Shown: positions 8,592-17,452 of the stretch, one piece after another
How the letters are laid out: the number at the start of each line of letters is the position of its first letter
How positions within the stretch are numbered: the stretch's first letter is position 1
Source of the DNA: Verrucomicrobiota bacterium
GTDB taxonomy: Bacteria > Verrucomicrobiota > Verrucomicrobiia > Opitutales > Opitutaceae
NCBI GenBank assembly: GCA_023432225.1
Contig: JAEYUW010000002.1
Span: 186,001 to 250,000, forward strand
DNA length: 64,000 bases
Direction of reading: 5' to 3'
Program-made: the position numbers and the translations under genes
Notes under the pieces: generated by a model
The model's database searches: none
What the model was told of the DNA's origin: nothing
What the model saw: only the letters and a program-made list of their open reading frames with translations

Positions 8592-9551
8592 TCATGGCGC
8601 AGGCGCGGGGAGTTTGCCGGAGTAGATCTGGAGGCGGCGCGCGAGTTTCCAACCGATGACGCGCTGGAGGATGAGGAAGAGGCGGCCGCCCTTCGCGCGG
8701 ATATCCGTGCCGCCGAGGGTGGCGATGCGCTCCTCAAGTTGGCGAATGAGATCCGGCGTCGACGGATACATGTCGTAGACGAGCGTCTGCAGCATCGCGG
8801 CGCAGGCGGCGCGAGTGCGCGGTGAATCTTCGCGGCGCAACAAATGATCGGTGCCGCGCAGGTGCGAGAGGAACGCCGAGCGCCACGCGCGGGCATCGCG
8901 CCGCCCCGAAAGACTGCCGGGAACGTTCGAACGATAGTGAAGCCGCGCGCCGGGCGTGAAGACCACCCCGTCACTGGCGAGCACGACGCGGGCGAAGAAC
9001 TCGAAATCGTTCACGAGTGAGAGCTCTTCGTCCCAGCCGCCCGTGCGAGCGAGGAGCGCACGCGGGATGAGAAACTGGCCGCACTGCATCATCGGCTGAC
9101 CGTCGCGCCAGATTTCCGCGAGCCAGTCGACCGGAGCGGCGTCGTGCCAGCCCGCGCGGGGGATGAAGCGGGCGTTCGCGGGATCGTCGTGGAAGCGGGC
9201 CCATTCGGAATAGGCCACGGCGCCCGGCTGGCCGGCGAGCGCGGCGACTTGGAGCGCGATGTGCTCGGGCGAGAGGACGTCGTCGGCGTCGAAGAATTTG
9301 ATGTAGTCGCCGCGGGCGGCGGCGAAGCCGCGGTTGCAGGCGGCGCATTGGCCGGCGTTGGGCTGGTCGATCACGACCACGCCGCGCGCGGCGTAGCTTT
9401 GCGCGATCCGCAGCGAGTCGTCGCGCGAGCCATCGTTGACGACGATGATTTCCAAGTGCGGCCACGTCTGCGCGAGCACGGAATCAAGCGCCGTGCCCAG
9501 CCAGCGGGCGGCGTTGTAGCAAGGGATGACGATGGAGACGAGCGGGGTCAC
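8592..9551 (-). CDS. Glycosyltransferase family 2 (GT-A)
   Basis: The 319-residue protein starts MTPLVSIVIPCYNAARWLG, has IIVVNDGSRDDS and the metal-binding FFDADD segment. These are the classic GT2 landmarks. The remaining half resembles the paralogue at 11513-12472, including the ends (YPSTPDLI and GWKLARRLQI), so the pair arose by duplication. The GTG start at 9551 overlaps the stop of the upstream membrane-protein gene (GTGA). Confidence 0.9.
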   Translation of the reverse strand: MTPLVSIVIPCYNAARWLGTALDSVLAQTWPHLEIIVVNDGSRDDSLRIAQSYAARGVVVIDQPNAGQCAACNRGFAAARGDYIKFFDADDVLSPEHIALQVAALAGQPGAVAYSEWARFHDDPANARFIPRAGWHDAAPVDWLAEIWRDGQPMMQCGQFLIPRALLARTGGWDEELSLVNDFEFFARVVLASDGVVFTPGARLHYRSNVPGSLSGRRDARAWRSAFLSHLRGTDHLLRREDSPRTRAACAAMLQTLVYDMYPSTPDLIRQLEERIATLGGTDIRAKGGRLFLILQRVIGWKLARRLQIYSGKLPAPAP

Positions 9552-10711
9552 CCGTGTTTGGCGAGACGCAGCAGCTCGAACGGCAGCGAGTGGATCGGCA
9601 CGATCCAGACATAGGTCATCATCGCGAACGGCAGCAGGAGATTGAGTCCGAGCAGCGTGGCGAACCAGCGCGTGCGTTGCGCTCCGACCACGTGGCTCGC
9701 GGCGAAGGCGCCGGCGCAGGTGAGCGGGAAAAAGAAGTTCGTGGTGCGAGTGAGGTCAGCGGCCAGCAGCGTGACGGCGCCGAAGCCTGACAGCGTCGCC
9801 AGCGCGAGCGCGACGACGGCGGCGCTGCCGTGCTGCCGCCAGGTCGCCATGACGGCGAACACGACGAGCACCCACGCAGCGCGCTGGCCCATCCACCAAC
9901 CTAGCGGAGCATGCGGCAGGTAAGTCGGCACCATCGACAGCGCCTGACGGACGAACGCATCGCTGATCGGATCACTGTGCCGCAACGTGAACCAAAGACG
10001 GACGCCGAGGTAGCACGCTGCGCCTGCGATTTCGAGCGCCGCGAACCGCCACGCCGGCGCGGTTTTCGCCTCCGGCGGCGCGAACACCGCGCGGCAGACG
10101 AGACACAAGGGCAGCGCGAACAGATAGCGTTCGTCGATCCACGGCCCGATGAAGGCGGCGCCGGCGCGGAGCGCCGGATGCGACGAGAATGCGGTCGCGA
10201 GCAGCGCGAGCAGCAACCAACCGTCGTTGATGCCGTGGGCCATGGTGATCGATTGCACGGCGGCCAAGGTGCCGACGAGCACGACGAGCAACAGCGCATC
10301 GAGTCGATCGCGCAGGCGCGTTTCGGCGAGCGCAGCCGTATAGGCGAGGACGGCCAGGAGCCCGGCCCATGGCACGGCGAACGCCGCGTAGCCGGGCAGG
10401 TGCAGCAGGTGGCCGAGCAAGGCCGGCGCGAGTCGCCAGCGGAGGGCGGGCTCGATGGTGGCGTCGAATGGGTCGCGCACTTGGGCGAGGAAACTTAAGC
10501 CACGGTCCCATTCGAATGTCCCTGGATAGGGCGCGCCGAAGAGCAGAAATAGGCGCGGCGACAACACCGTGAGCGACATGACGAGCGACAGCGCCACGGC
10601 GAACGTGACGAAGGCCGCGCGCGAACGCCGATCGAGCCACGCGCGGGCGGCGCCGGCGGCCGCATCGAGGCGCGCAATCAGTGAAGGCGAAGCGTGGGCG
10701 GGGACGGTCAA
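9548..10711 (-). CDS. Polytopic membrane protein of the glycan operon
   Basis: About 387 residues with roughly nine to ten hydrophobic segments (for example FVTFAVALSLVMSLTVL, LLLVVLVGTLAAV and WVLVVFAVMATW). No family could be assigned. A glycan polymerase, acceptor-modifying enzyme or GT-C-type transferase are the reasonable options from context. The start is uncertain: the frame has no ATG before the first membrane segment, only TTG at 10711 or TTG at 10789. I prefer 10711, three bases from the stop of the upstream gene, because 10789 would overlap it by 76 bases. Confidence 0.7.
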   Translation of the reverse strand: MTVPAHASPSLIARLDAAAGAARAWLDRRSRAAFVTFAVALSLVMSLTVLSPRLFLLFGAPYPGTFEWDRGLSFLAQVRDPFDATIEPALRWRLAPALLGHLLHLPGYAAFAVPWAGLLAVLAYTAALAETRLRDRLDALLLVVLVGTLAAVQSITMAHGINDGWLLLALLATAFSSHPALRAGAAFIGPWIDERYLFALPLCLVCRAVFAPPEAKTAPAWRFAALEIAGAACYLGVRLWFTLRHSDPISDAFVRQALSMVPTYLPHAPLGWWMGQRAAWVLVVFAVMATWRQHGSAAVVALALATLSGFGAVTLLAADLTRTTNFFFPLTCAGAFAASHVVGAQRTRWFATLLGLNLLLPFAMMTYVWIVPIHSLPFELLRLAKHG

Positions 10712-10713
10712 GG

Positions 10714-11520
10714 TCAGGCGCCGGGATTCCAGCGGCGTTGGTAACGTTCGTAACGACTGGTGCGAGGGAAGCGTGCGTTTTTGTCCCAACCGGCGTGGCG
10801 CCAGGTCTCGTGCCAGAGGTGCGCGGCAACGGTGGTCTCATCGAACCGCGGCGTGAGGTGCGGACGGCGCAGGCGGTGCTTGATCTCGGTCCAGCTGCAG
10901 CGCGCCCAGAAGGATTTCACGTAGTGCCAGCTCGAGTTCCACGGCACGGGGCAGAAGACACTCGGCGGTTGCATGAGCGCGGTCTGGCCGAGGCGGGTGA
11001 GTTGCGCGTGCAGGAGGAGCGGACCGGTTTGGTTGATGTCGACCTGACGTAGTTCGAACGCGCGGACGATTTCGCGGCAGGCGAGCGGCACCGGGTGTCC
11101 GACCGGGAAACGCATCACGCAGGTGTTGGCGATGCGGCCGTGGCCATGTTCGTCGGTGGACGCTGTGAGCGCGGGAGCGGAGAAGCGCCACGGGCGGAGG
11201 CAGACGATGTCGAGGTCGCTCCACCAGCCCCCTTTCGCGGCGAGCAGGTGATAGCGGAAGTAGTCGCTGAACGAGCCCATGCTGCCCTTGGCGAACGGTG
11301 CGGTCGGTGCCGCGGGCGCGAGGGCGGCGGGAACGATCTCGGCGGCGTCGAACACCGTGACGCCGGCGGGGAGATTGCGGCCGGCCTCGTAAGTGTAGAA
11401 ATGCACCGGGTGGCCGTGCGCGAGGAATGAGCGAATGCTGAGCTGCTCCATGCGCGAGAGATCGCCGCGCACCCAGAGCACCTGGATGGGATCGAGGCCG
11501 GAGGAGGTTGAATCAGGCAT
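10714..11520 (-). CDS. Sugar transferase with DXD motif (GT32/capsular polysaccharide type)
   Basis: A 268-residue protein with the order VLWVRGDLSRMEQLS, SFSDYFRYHLLAAKGGWW and then SDLDIVC (DLD at about 102-104). This matches Gly_transf_sug/DXD enzymes related to alpha-mannosyl and galactosyl transferases such as Och1. The late WHETWRH segment fits the C-terminal His region of that family. I use the ATG at 11520, which overlaps the upstream GT2 stop by 8 bases. A GTG twelve bases earlier is an alternative. Confidence 0.82.
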   Translation of the reverse strand: MPDSTSSGLDPIQVLWVRGDLSRMEQLSIRSFLAHGHPVHFYTYEAGRNLPAGVTVFDAAEIVPAALAPAAPTAPFAKGSMGSFSDYFRYHLLAAKGGWWSDLDIVCLRPWRFSAPALTASTDEHGHGRIANTCVMRFPVGHPVPLACREIVRAFELRQVDINQTGPLLLHAQLTRLGQTALMQPPSVFCPVPWNSSWHYVKSFWARCSWTEIKHRLRRPHLTPRFDETTVAAHLWHETWRHAGWDKNARFPRTSRYERYQRRWNPGA

Positions 11521-12472
11521 GGGGGGCGGCACGGCGGCCGAGGAGGATTTCTAGGCGGCGGGCGAGCTTCCAGCCGACGAGCGGACGCAGCGCGAGGAAC
11601 GCCTTGCTGCCGAGGGGGCGGAAAGTGGAACCGCCCAGGCTCCGCGCGAGTTGCTCGGCGTCGGCGATGAGGTCGGGGGCGGTCGGGTAGTATTCGTAGG
11701 CGAAGCGCTGCGCGAGATCGGCGGCGGCACGACGCATGGCGGGCGAATCTTCGAGGAGAGTCATCTCGTCCACGATCAACTGCAGCGCGAGGTGGGCGGA
11801 CTCGAGGTGGCGGCGGTGGCGTTGACTGCTGAGATTGCCGGGCAGGCCGGAGCGGTAGAACGAGCGCGCGTCGGCGCAGTAGGCAATGCGGGTGGCGGCG
11901 GTGACGATGCGGACGAAGAACTCGCCATCGTCGTTGAGGCTGAGGCGCTCATCCCACGGGCCGGCGGAGGCGACGAGCGCGCGCGGCAGCAGCCACGCGG
12001 CGGGGTGCATCATGCAGTTCTCGGAGCCGTAGCGGATCAGATAATCCCGCGGGGAGAGGTCGGCGAGCAGCGGGTTCGGTTCGTCGTATTCCGGGCGCGC
12101 CGGATCTTCCACGAAACGCCACCAGTGCGCCGTGAACGCGGTGCCGGCGGGCTCGTGAGCGGCGCGGGCGAGTTGCGCGGCGATCTTGCCGGGGGCGAGC
12201 AGATCGTCGGCGTCGAGGAATTGAATGAATTCGCCACGCGCAGCCTCGAGGCCGCGGTTGCGGGCCGCCGCGGCGCCGCGGTTGGGTTGCGCGAGGATCG
12301 TGACGCCTCGATCGGTGAAGCGCTGTGCGATGGCGAGGCTGTCGTCCGTCGAGCCGTCATCGACCACAATGATGTCGAGGGCTGCGCCGGATTGCGCGAG
12401 ACACGACTCAAGCGCAGCGGCCAGCCAGTGGGCGGCGTTGTAGCAGGGAACGATGATCGAAACGGTCGGCAC
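11513..12472 (-). CDS. Glycosyltransferase family 2 (GT-A), paralogue of the gene at 8592-9551
   Basis: The 319-residue protein begins MPTVSIIVPCYNAAHWLA and has IIVVDDGSTDDS and FLDADD. It has the same length and the same C-terminal landmarks (YPTAPDLI, GWKLARRLEI) as the upstream-numbered paralogue. A GTG start at 12472 lies five bases after the FkbM gene stop. Sequence identity looks moderate rather than high, so the copies have probably diverged in donor or acceptor. Metal-dependent GT-A chemistry is expected from the DXD-type motif. Confidence 0.9.
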   Translation of the reverse strand: MPTVSIIVPCYNAAHWLAAALESCLAQSGAALDIIVVDDGSTDDSLAIAQRFTDRGVTILAQPNRGAAAARNRGLEAARGEFIQFLDADDLLAPGKIAAQLARAAHEPAGTAFTAHWWRFVEDPARPEYDEPNPLLADLSPRDYLIRYGSENCMMHPAAWLLPRALVASAGPWDERLSLNDDGEFFVRIVTAATRIAYCADARSFYRSGLPGNLSSQRHRRHLESAHLALQLIVDEMTLLEDSPAMRRAAADLAQRFAYEYYPTAPDLIADAEQLARSLGGSTFRPLGSKAFLALRPLVGWKLARRLEILLGRRAAPHA

Positions 12473-12477
12473 GCGCG

Positions 12478-13239
12478 TCAGCGTTGCGAGTTGGGCGGCA
12501 TCGGGTCGGTCCCGCCGGCCGCGGGATTCCAGTAGAGGAAATTGGCGAAGCCGATCCGGTAGCGCGCGTCGGGGTAACGCCAGGGCTCGTAGAGGCCCGC
12601 GCAGAAAAAGCCGTGACGTTCGAGGACGGCGTGCAGATCCGGAAAATAGGTGTGCAGCGGATCACTCGTTTCGAACCCTGCCTCGACGTAGATGGCCCTG
12701 ATGCACCGCGCGGCCAGCAACTCGCTGGCGCCCGACAGCACCGCGAGTTCATGTCCCTCGACGTCGATTTTGAGCAGATCGATCTGTTCCAGCCCGGCGG
12801 ACTGCGCAAAGCGGTCGAGCGTGTCCGTGGTGACGGTGCAGCCACGGTCGGACGGCGACTCGACGATGCGAGCCAGTTCCGAATCGCGGCCGAAGGCGAG
12901 GCAGGCGCTGCCGGTGCGGTCACTGAGCGCGAGAGGATGCACGTGGATGGCGGAGTCGTGCGCGACGGCGTGCTGCAAACGCGCGACCGTCTCGGGCACC
13001 GGTTCGAAGCAATGGATGGTCGCGCGCGGGAAGAACCGGCGGCAGTGCCGGGCGGTTTGGCCGACGTTGGCGCCCGCGTCGACGATGGTGCGCAGGTCGC
13101 GCCGACGAGCGAAGCGGGCGAGGTCGTAGGCCCAGTCATGCCCGTAGGGGACCGCGTTCGTGAGCGGGCACCACGACCGGCTCAGGAGCCACGTGTGCAG
13201 CTCGGCGAAGGTTCGTCCCACGTGATAGCGCCAGTTCAT
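12478..13239 (-). CDS. FkbM-family SAM-dependent methyltransferase
   Basis: The 253-residue protein has VDAGANVGQTA (residues 53-63), a CFEPVPET stretch, and LLKIDVEGHELAVLSGA, the hallmarks of FkbM-type O-methyltransferases. These enzymes methylate hydroxyl groups of glycans or polyketide side groups. The ATG at 13239 overlaps the upstream stop as ATGA. The open frame to 13632 is not counted because it runs through the neighbour. Context points to methylation of a sugar. Confidence 0.9.
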   Translation of the reverse strand: MNWRYHVGRTFAELHTWLLSRSWCPLTNAVPYGHDWAYDLARFARRRDLRTIVDAGANVGQTARHCRRFFPRATIHCFEPVPETVARLQHAVAHDSAIHVHPLALSDRTGSACLAFGRDSELARIVESPSDRGCTVTTDTLDRFAQSAGLEQIDLLKIDVEGHELAVLSGASELLAARCIRAIYVEAGFETSDPLHTYFPDLHAVLERHGFFCAGLYEPWRYPDARYRIGFANFLYWNPAAGGTDPMPPNSQR

Positions 13240-14165
13240 CGGAGCAAGGCGTCGCGCCAGCGGTATTGAAAATACCAGCGCTTCGAGTGGGCGACGTAGT
13301 GGTGCATCACGGCGCGCGGCGCGAGCGCCTCCGGCGGACGCGGCAACACGACATGGTCCTGGGGCGGCGGCACCGCGCAATCGACGCCGGCGAGCAGGAG
13401 GGCGATGAGCGCTTGCTCCTGATAGTAGTGCGGCCCGACGCGCGTCTGCAGTTCGCGGCACCAATACTCCAGGCGCTCCCAATCGATCGCGTCGCTGCGC
13501 AGACCGAGGGTGCCGGTGTTGACGCGCTCGGGCACGGGCCGGCCGGCGAGTTCGGCGAGCAGTTCGAGGCGGTAGCCGTAGGCGTTGATGATGTCCTCGC
13601 CGCGGAGCGGCCGGTCGGGCGCGTCGTGCCACGCGAGCAGGAAGTCCGGGCGGCGGAAGAAGAGCATGTCCGAATCGATGAACAGGCGCCAGTCGTGCTG
13701 CCCGGCGTGGATGTCGGTGATCTTGCGCAGGAGCGCGAAGGCGCGCCGCCGTTCGCGCAGGAACGGAAAGCGCGCCGCCGGCAGCGCCTGATCGAGGGTG
13801 GCGACGGCTTCGGTGTCGGACACGAAACGCGTGGCAGGAAACAGCCGGAGCAGCGCGTCCTGCTGCATCGCGGTCAGCGAGCCGTCGTCGTGGATCACGG
13901 GCGCGAGCGGCCGGCCCGAGTGATGCGCGAACGTCCAGAGACAGAAGGCGGTTTGATACCAGTATTTTTTCCCCGTGAGCAGGTAGAGCGTGACCGGTGC
14001 GCCGGTGCCGACGGTCGGGACGAGGCGCGGAACGGCGGCTTCCATTTCAAGCCGGCCGGCCTCGGTGCGGCGGCGTTGCCACGGACCGCCGTCGCGCCAC
14101 AGCTCGCGCAGCGGCGTGTAGTGGCGATACCAGAGATGATAAACGAGTTTGCCGGCGAGAGACAT
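13236..14165 (-). CDS. Nucleotide-sugar transferase-like protein with DSD motif
   Basis: A 309-residue protein with VTLYLLTGKKYWYQTA early, APVIHDDGSLT, and LFIDSDMLFFRRPD (DSD at about 164-166), followed by VNTGTLGLRS and YYQEQALIALLLA. This order (donor strand, DXD, NTG, E-Q) is the GT-A layout of GT8/GT77-like transferases. The exact family is not certain. The start at 14165 (MSLAGKLVYH) lies two bases after the upstream stop. Confidence 0.75.
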   Translation of the reverse strand: MSLAGKLVYHLWYRHYTPLRELWRDGGPWQRRRTEAGRLEMEAAVPRLVPTVGTGAPVTLYLLTGKKYWYQTAFCLWTFAHHSGRPLAPVIHDDGSLTAMQQDALLRLFPATRFVSDTEAVATLDQALPAARFPFLRERRRAFALLRKITDIHAGQHDWRLFIDSDMLFFRRPDFLLAWHDAPDRPLRGEDIINAYGYRLELLAELAGRPVPERVNTGTLGLRSDAIDWERLEYWCRELQTRVGPHYYQEQALIALLLAGVDCAVPPPQDHVVLPRPPEALAPRAVMHHYVAHSKRWYFQYRWRDALLR

Positions 14166-14167
14166 GG

Positions 14168-14920
14168 TCAGGAGCGGCGGAGAATGGTCAGGCCGTTGCC
14201 AAACTCGGTCGCGAACGTGAGCGTCGCGAACTCGCTCCAACGCTCCGCCAGCGCGCGCCGGACGCCGTCCTGGCTGAGCGAATCGTGCAGCGCGATGCAG
14301 CCGCCCGGCGCGATGCGCGGCGTGTAGGCGGCGAGTTCGTCGAGCGTGGCTTGGTATTCGTGGGAGGTGTCGATGAACAGCAGATCGATCTCGCGCGGGA
14401 GCCGGTCGAGCGTGGCGCGGTCAAGCGAAAGACCTTGGACCCACTCGACGCGCTCTGCGAGGCCGAGGCGGGCGAGATTGCCGCGCGCGGCATCGAGGAA
14501 GCGGGCGTCGTAATCGAGACACCAGAGGCGGGCGTCGGGGCCGCTGTCGGCGAGGCCAAGCGCGAGATGTGCGGAGGACCAGCCAACGTAGCAACCGAGT
14601 TCGACGACGGTGCGCGCCCGCAGGCGCCAGGCGAGTTCGCCGAGAAATTCGCTGACGGTGGGCTCGGAGTTCCACGCGTAGGTTTGCGCGAGGGCGAAGT
14701 CTTCACCGCGACCGAGTCGGCGAAAATCGGGTGGCGGCGCATCGCGGCGATCGGACGGCAACTGGCGCGCGAACTGGAGCGGGTGAACGTTGGCGCGCAC
14801 GTCGCGGAGCTCGAAGCCATGGTTCTTCACCATCGTGGTCAGATCCGTCCAGATGTAGCGCCGCGTGAGCGCGGTGCGGACGAGGCGGGCGCGTTCAGCG
14901 AGGTTGGCGAGGACGGACAT
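14168..14920 (-). CDS. Class I SAM-dependent methyltransferase
   Basis: This 250-residue protein has VVELGCYVGWSSAHLA as motif I, WCLDYDARFLDAA (acidic end of strand 2), LLFIDTSHEYQATLDEL and ALHDSLSQDGVR. The layout is like Methyltransf_24/cephalosporin hydroxylase-type enzymes. It probably methylates a glycan sugar. The start is at 14920, with 11 bases to the upstream stop. The long N-terminal extension of the open frame is out of context and rejected. Confidence 0.82.
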   Translation of the reverse strand: MSVLANLAERARLVRTALTRRYIWTDLTTMVKNHGFELRDVRANVHPLQFARQLPSDRRDAPPPDFRRLGRGEDFALAQTYAWNSEPTVSEFLGELAWRLRARTVVELGCYVGWSSAHLALGLADSGPDARLWCLDYDARFLDAARGNLARLGLAERVEWVQGLSLDRATLDRLPREIDLLFIDTSHEYQATLDELAAYTPRIAPGGCIALHDSLSQDGVRRALAERWSEFATLTFATEFGNGLTILRRS

Positions 14921-14931
14921 GGCGTGGAGAT

Positions 14932-15762
14932 TCAGGAGCGGCCGAGGAGGCGGCGGGCGACGTAGCCACAGCCGCGCACGAAAGTGAGAAAAACCCGAGC
15001 CGTGACGGCGAGCCACAGGCGGACGACCTCCCGGGGCGTCATGTGATCGGAAACGACGCAACCGAGGCTCGGCACGTAGGCGCGGTGGACGAGGCGCACG
15101 TCGATTTTTTTCTTCAGCGCGGACAACGCGCCGACTGGACGGCCGTGCACCACGCGCAGCGGCAGGGCCGCGAAGTTGGTGCTGAGCGGACGGAAGTTGT
15201 ATTCCGGCGGCAGCACGGTGTGGCGCAGCGTCGAGTGAAAGACAGCAATGCGGAAACTGTATTGGTCGGCCGGGTAAGGTGCGGGGCGCGCGGTGTAGAT
15301 CGCGTCCCACTCGTCAAAGAAGCGCTGCACGGCGGGCGTGGTGCGGAAGCCGACGACGCCGGTGTTGAACTCTGGAAACGAGTCGGGAACGTCGGGTAGC
15401 GCGTAGTCGTGGCCCTCGAAGAGCTGATGCGCCGCGAGGTCGAAGCCCGCCTCGAGCAGCGCGAAAACCTCGCCGAGGTCGTGCGCCACATAGGTGTCGG
15501 TATCGAGGAAGATCGCGAGCGGCCACGGTGCGCGGCGCATGTGGAGTTTGTCGCGCACGCTGTTCAGTGGATTGGGCAACGGCAGCACGACGTCCCAATC
15601 GCCCGGGGGCTGCGGCACGTCGGTGATGATCGCGGCGGGCAGCGTGGGATTGGAACGGCGGAGCGAAGCGAGGGATTCGCGTGCCTCCGCGAGATAGTTC
15701 GAGCCGGTGGCGACGTAGATGACGCCACGGTCCGTGCGCCGAGCGGGAGCGGGGTTGCTCAT
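14932..15762 (-). CDS. Nucleotide-diphospho-sugar transferase-like protein
   Basis: A 276-residue protein with GVIYVATGSNYLAEA, LAIFLDTDTYV (DTD at 87-89) and PEFNTGVVGFR, the layout of nucleotide-diphospho-sugar transferases with a metal-binding DXD and an NTG loop. A C-terminal hydrophobic stretch (VRLWLAVTARVFLTF) may contact the membrane. The ATG at 15762 overlaps the TylF-like gene (ATGA). Donor and acceptor unknown. Confidence 0.78.
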   Translation of the reverse strand: MSNPAPARRTDRGVIYVATGSNYLAEARESLASLRRSNPTLPAAIITDVPQPPGDWDVVLPLPNPLNSVRDKLHMRRAPWPLAIFLDTDTYVAHDLGEVFALLEAGFDLAAHQLFEGHDYALPDVPDSFPEFNTGVVGFRTTPAVQRFFDEWDAIYTARPAPYPADQYSFRIAVFHSTLRHTVLPPEYNFRPLSTNFAALPLRVVHGRPVGALSALKKKIDVRLVHRAYVPSLGCVVSDHMTPREVVRLWLAVTARVFLTFVRGCGYVARRLLGRS

Positions 15763-16520
15763 GGTTTCACCGCGGCACGCGCGGTATAGTCGATCCGGTG
15801 GAGGTGCAGCGGCCGCGGCAACGTGGCGAGGAACTCATCGGTGGCCTGCCGCGAGCCTTGCCAGTGGCCGTAGTCGTCGACGATCAGCACGCCGCCGCTG
15901 CTGAGGCGCGGATAAAGGTGCTGCAGCTCGTGGCGGGTGGACGCATACCAATCCGTGTCGAGGCGCAGCAACGCGATCCGAGCCGGGATGGTGGCCGGCA
16001 ACGTGTCCTCGACCTTGCCCGCGACATAGACGATGCGTTCCTCGGGGTAGCCGGTTGCGCGCATGTTGTTTTGCACGTCTTCGAGCGTCGCGTAGGCCCA
16101 GATGTTGTCGCCCGGCGCGCGCGGCGCCTGCTGGAGCAACTCGGCGGCGGTGCGTCCGTGGAGATCGCGGTCGACCGTCTCCGGCGGCGGCATGCCCTCG
16201 AACGTGTCGTAGAGGTAGAGCGTGCGAGAGGTGTCGCCGACCAGCACGAGGGCGCGGGCAATGGCGGCCATGCTGCCGCCGCGCCAGACGCCGCACTCGA
16301 CGATGTCGCCGGGAATACCGTGCCGGACGATCTGCTGCACGGACTGCACCAGACTCGCGAGACGTTCCGGGCCGCCTAACGTGAGCGGTTGCGCGGCGGC
16401 GAGGATCGCTCGCTCCGGCGCGGACAGGTCGCTGAACGCATCCACGGCGAACGCCGGGGGCTCGATCCGCGAGATGCGATAACCGAAGCGAGCGAAGAGC
16501 CGGCGAAGCGTCGCTTTCAT
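15759..16520 (-). CDS. TylF/MycF-family O-methyltransferase
   Basis: The 253-residue protein shows the TylF/MycF signature set: VECGVWRGGSM (74-84), YLYDTFEGMPPP, LLRLDTDWYAS and LIVDDYGHW. Characterised members methylate hydroxyls of deoxysugars on macrolides, using Mg2+ bound by the aspartates of the LDTDWY and DDYGHW motifs. This one is expected to O-methylate a sugar of the surface glycan. The start is at 16520 (ATGA overlap with the next GT2 gene). Confidence 0.92.
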   Translation of the reverse strand: MKATLRRLFARFGYRISRIEPPAFAVDAFSDLSAPERAILAAAQPLTLGGPERLASLVQSVQQIVRHGIPGDIVECGVWRGGSMAAIARALVLVGDTSRTLYLYDTFEGMPPPETVDRDLHGRTAAELLQQAPRAPGDNIWAYATLEDVQNNMRATGYPEERIVYVAGKVEDTLPATIPARIALLRLDTDWYASTRHELQHLYPRLSSGGVLIVDDYGHWQGSRQATDEFLATLPRPLHLHRIDYTARAAVKP

Positions 16521-17452
16521 CGCAGCACCCGTCCTTCGAAGTGACCGCAGGCGCCTTGCCAGCGGATGCGCGCGACCGGACCGGACCACGCGCGGTAGAC
16601 GAACCAGGCTTTCAATTTTCGCAGCGGCACGGACCACGCGGGGATGGGCGGCCAGGGATTCGCGTCGTGTTTGTGCAGCACCTGAACCCACGAGCGGGCG
16701 ATGCCGCGATTGAGGCGGGCGAGGTAATCGGCCTCGAGTCGACCGGCGGGGATGAGGTGCGTGAGCATGAGCGCAGGAGAGTAGGCGACGTGCCAGCCGG
16801 AGCGAATCACCCAGAGCACGATGTCGTTGTCGCCGCTCGACGAGAGCGACGCGCCTTGTCGATCGGGCAACGCGGCGGCGGTGGCGTCGGCCAGCCAGGC
16901 GTCGAGCGCCGCGCGACGCAGCGCCATGCCGGCACCGACGGGGGCGCAGAGCGGGTATTCGTTGCGGCCGGTTTTCGGATCGAACAGCGCCGCGGCGAGC
17001 TGGGTTTCCGGGCCGAGGTCGCGACACGCGAGCAGATGTTCGAATTCGGTTTGCCACCACGCCGGACGCGGCGCCTCGAATTCCGGCACGACGGGGCCGC
17101 CGAGCGCGCCGACGCGCGAATGGGCGGCGAAGAACGCCAGCGTTTGCGCGAGGAAATCGGACGCGAGCACGTTGTCGTCGTCGACAAAAACGATGAACTC
17201 GCCGCGTGCCTCCGCGACGCCACGGCGACGCGCGGCGGTGAGGCCGAGTTGCGATTCGCGGACGATGCGGAAATTACCGGACGCGTCGCCCAATTCGGCG
17301 GTGGAGAGCGCGGGCGACGAGGCGTTGTCGACGAGCACGATTTCCCACTGCGCCGGCGCGAGGGTTTGCGCGCGGAGGCCCGCCAGCGTGCGCGCGAGGC
17401 GACCGCGATGCGGGTTGTGCGTAGGCAGGATGACTGAAATCGCGAGCGACAT
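16517..17452 (-). CDS. Glycosyltransferase family 2
   Basis: The 311-residue GT-A protein starts MSLAISVILPTHNPHRGRL, has IVLVDNASSP and FIVFVDDDNVL (metal-binding). A conserved GAGMALRRAAL and GDNDIVLWVIRSGWHVAYSP region follows, which is typical of GT2 enzymes that elongate glycans. The ATG at 17452 shares a base with the stop of the preceding gene (TGATG). Specificity unknown. Confidence 0.9.
   Translation of the reverse strand: MSLAISVILPTHNPHRGRLARTLAGLRAQTLAPAQWEIVLVDNASSPALSTAELGDASGNFRIVRESQLGLTAARRRGVAEARGEFIVFVDDDNVLASDFLAQTLAFFAAHSRVGALGGPVVPEFEAPRPAWWQTEFEHLLACRDLGPETQLAAALFDPKTGRNEYPLCAPVGAGMALRRAALDAWLADATAAALPDRQGASLSSSGDNDIVLWVIRSGWHVAYSPALMLTHLIPAGRLEADYLARLNRGIARSWVQVLHKHDANPWPPIPAWSVPLRKLKAWFVYRAWSGPVARIRWQGACGHFEGRVLR

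Noticed and set aside
6659..8659. 666-codon open frame on the plus strand opposite the glycosyltransferases
   Set aside because: It runs across two minus-strand genes with clear family motifs and shows no own features.
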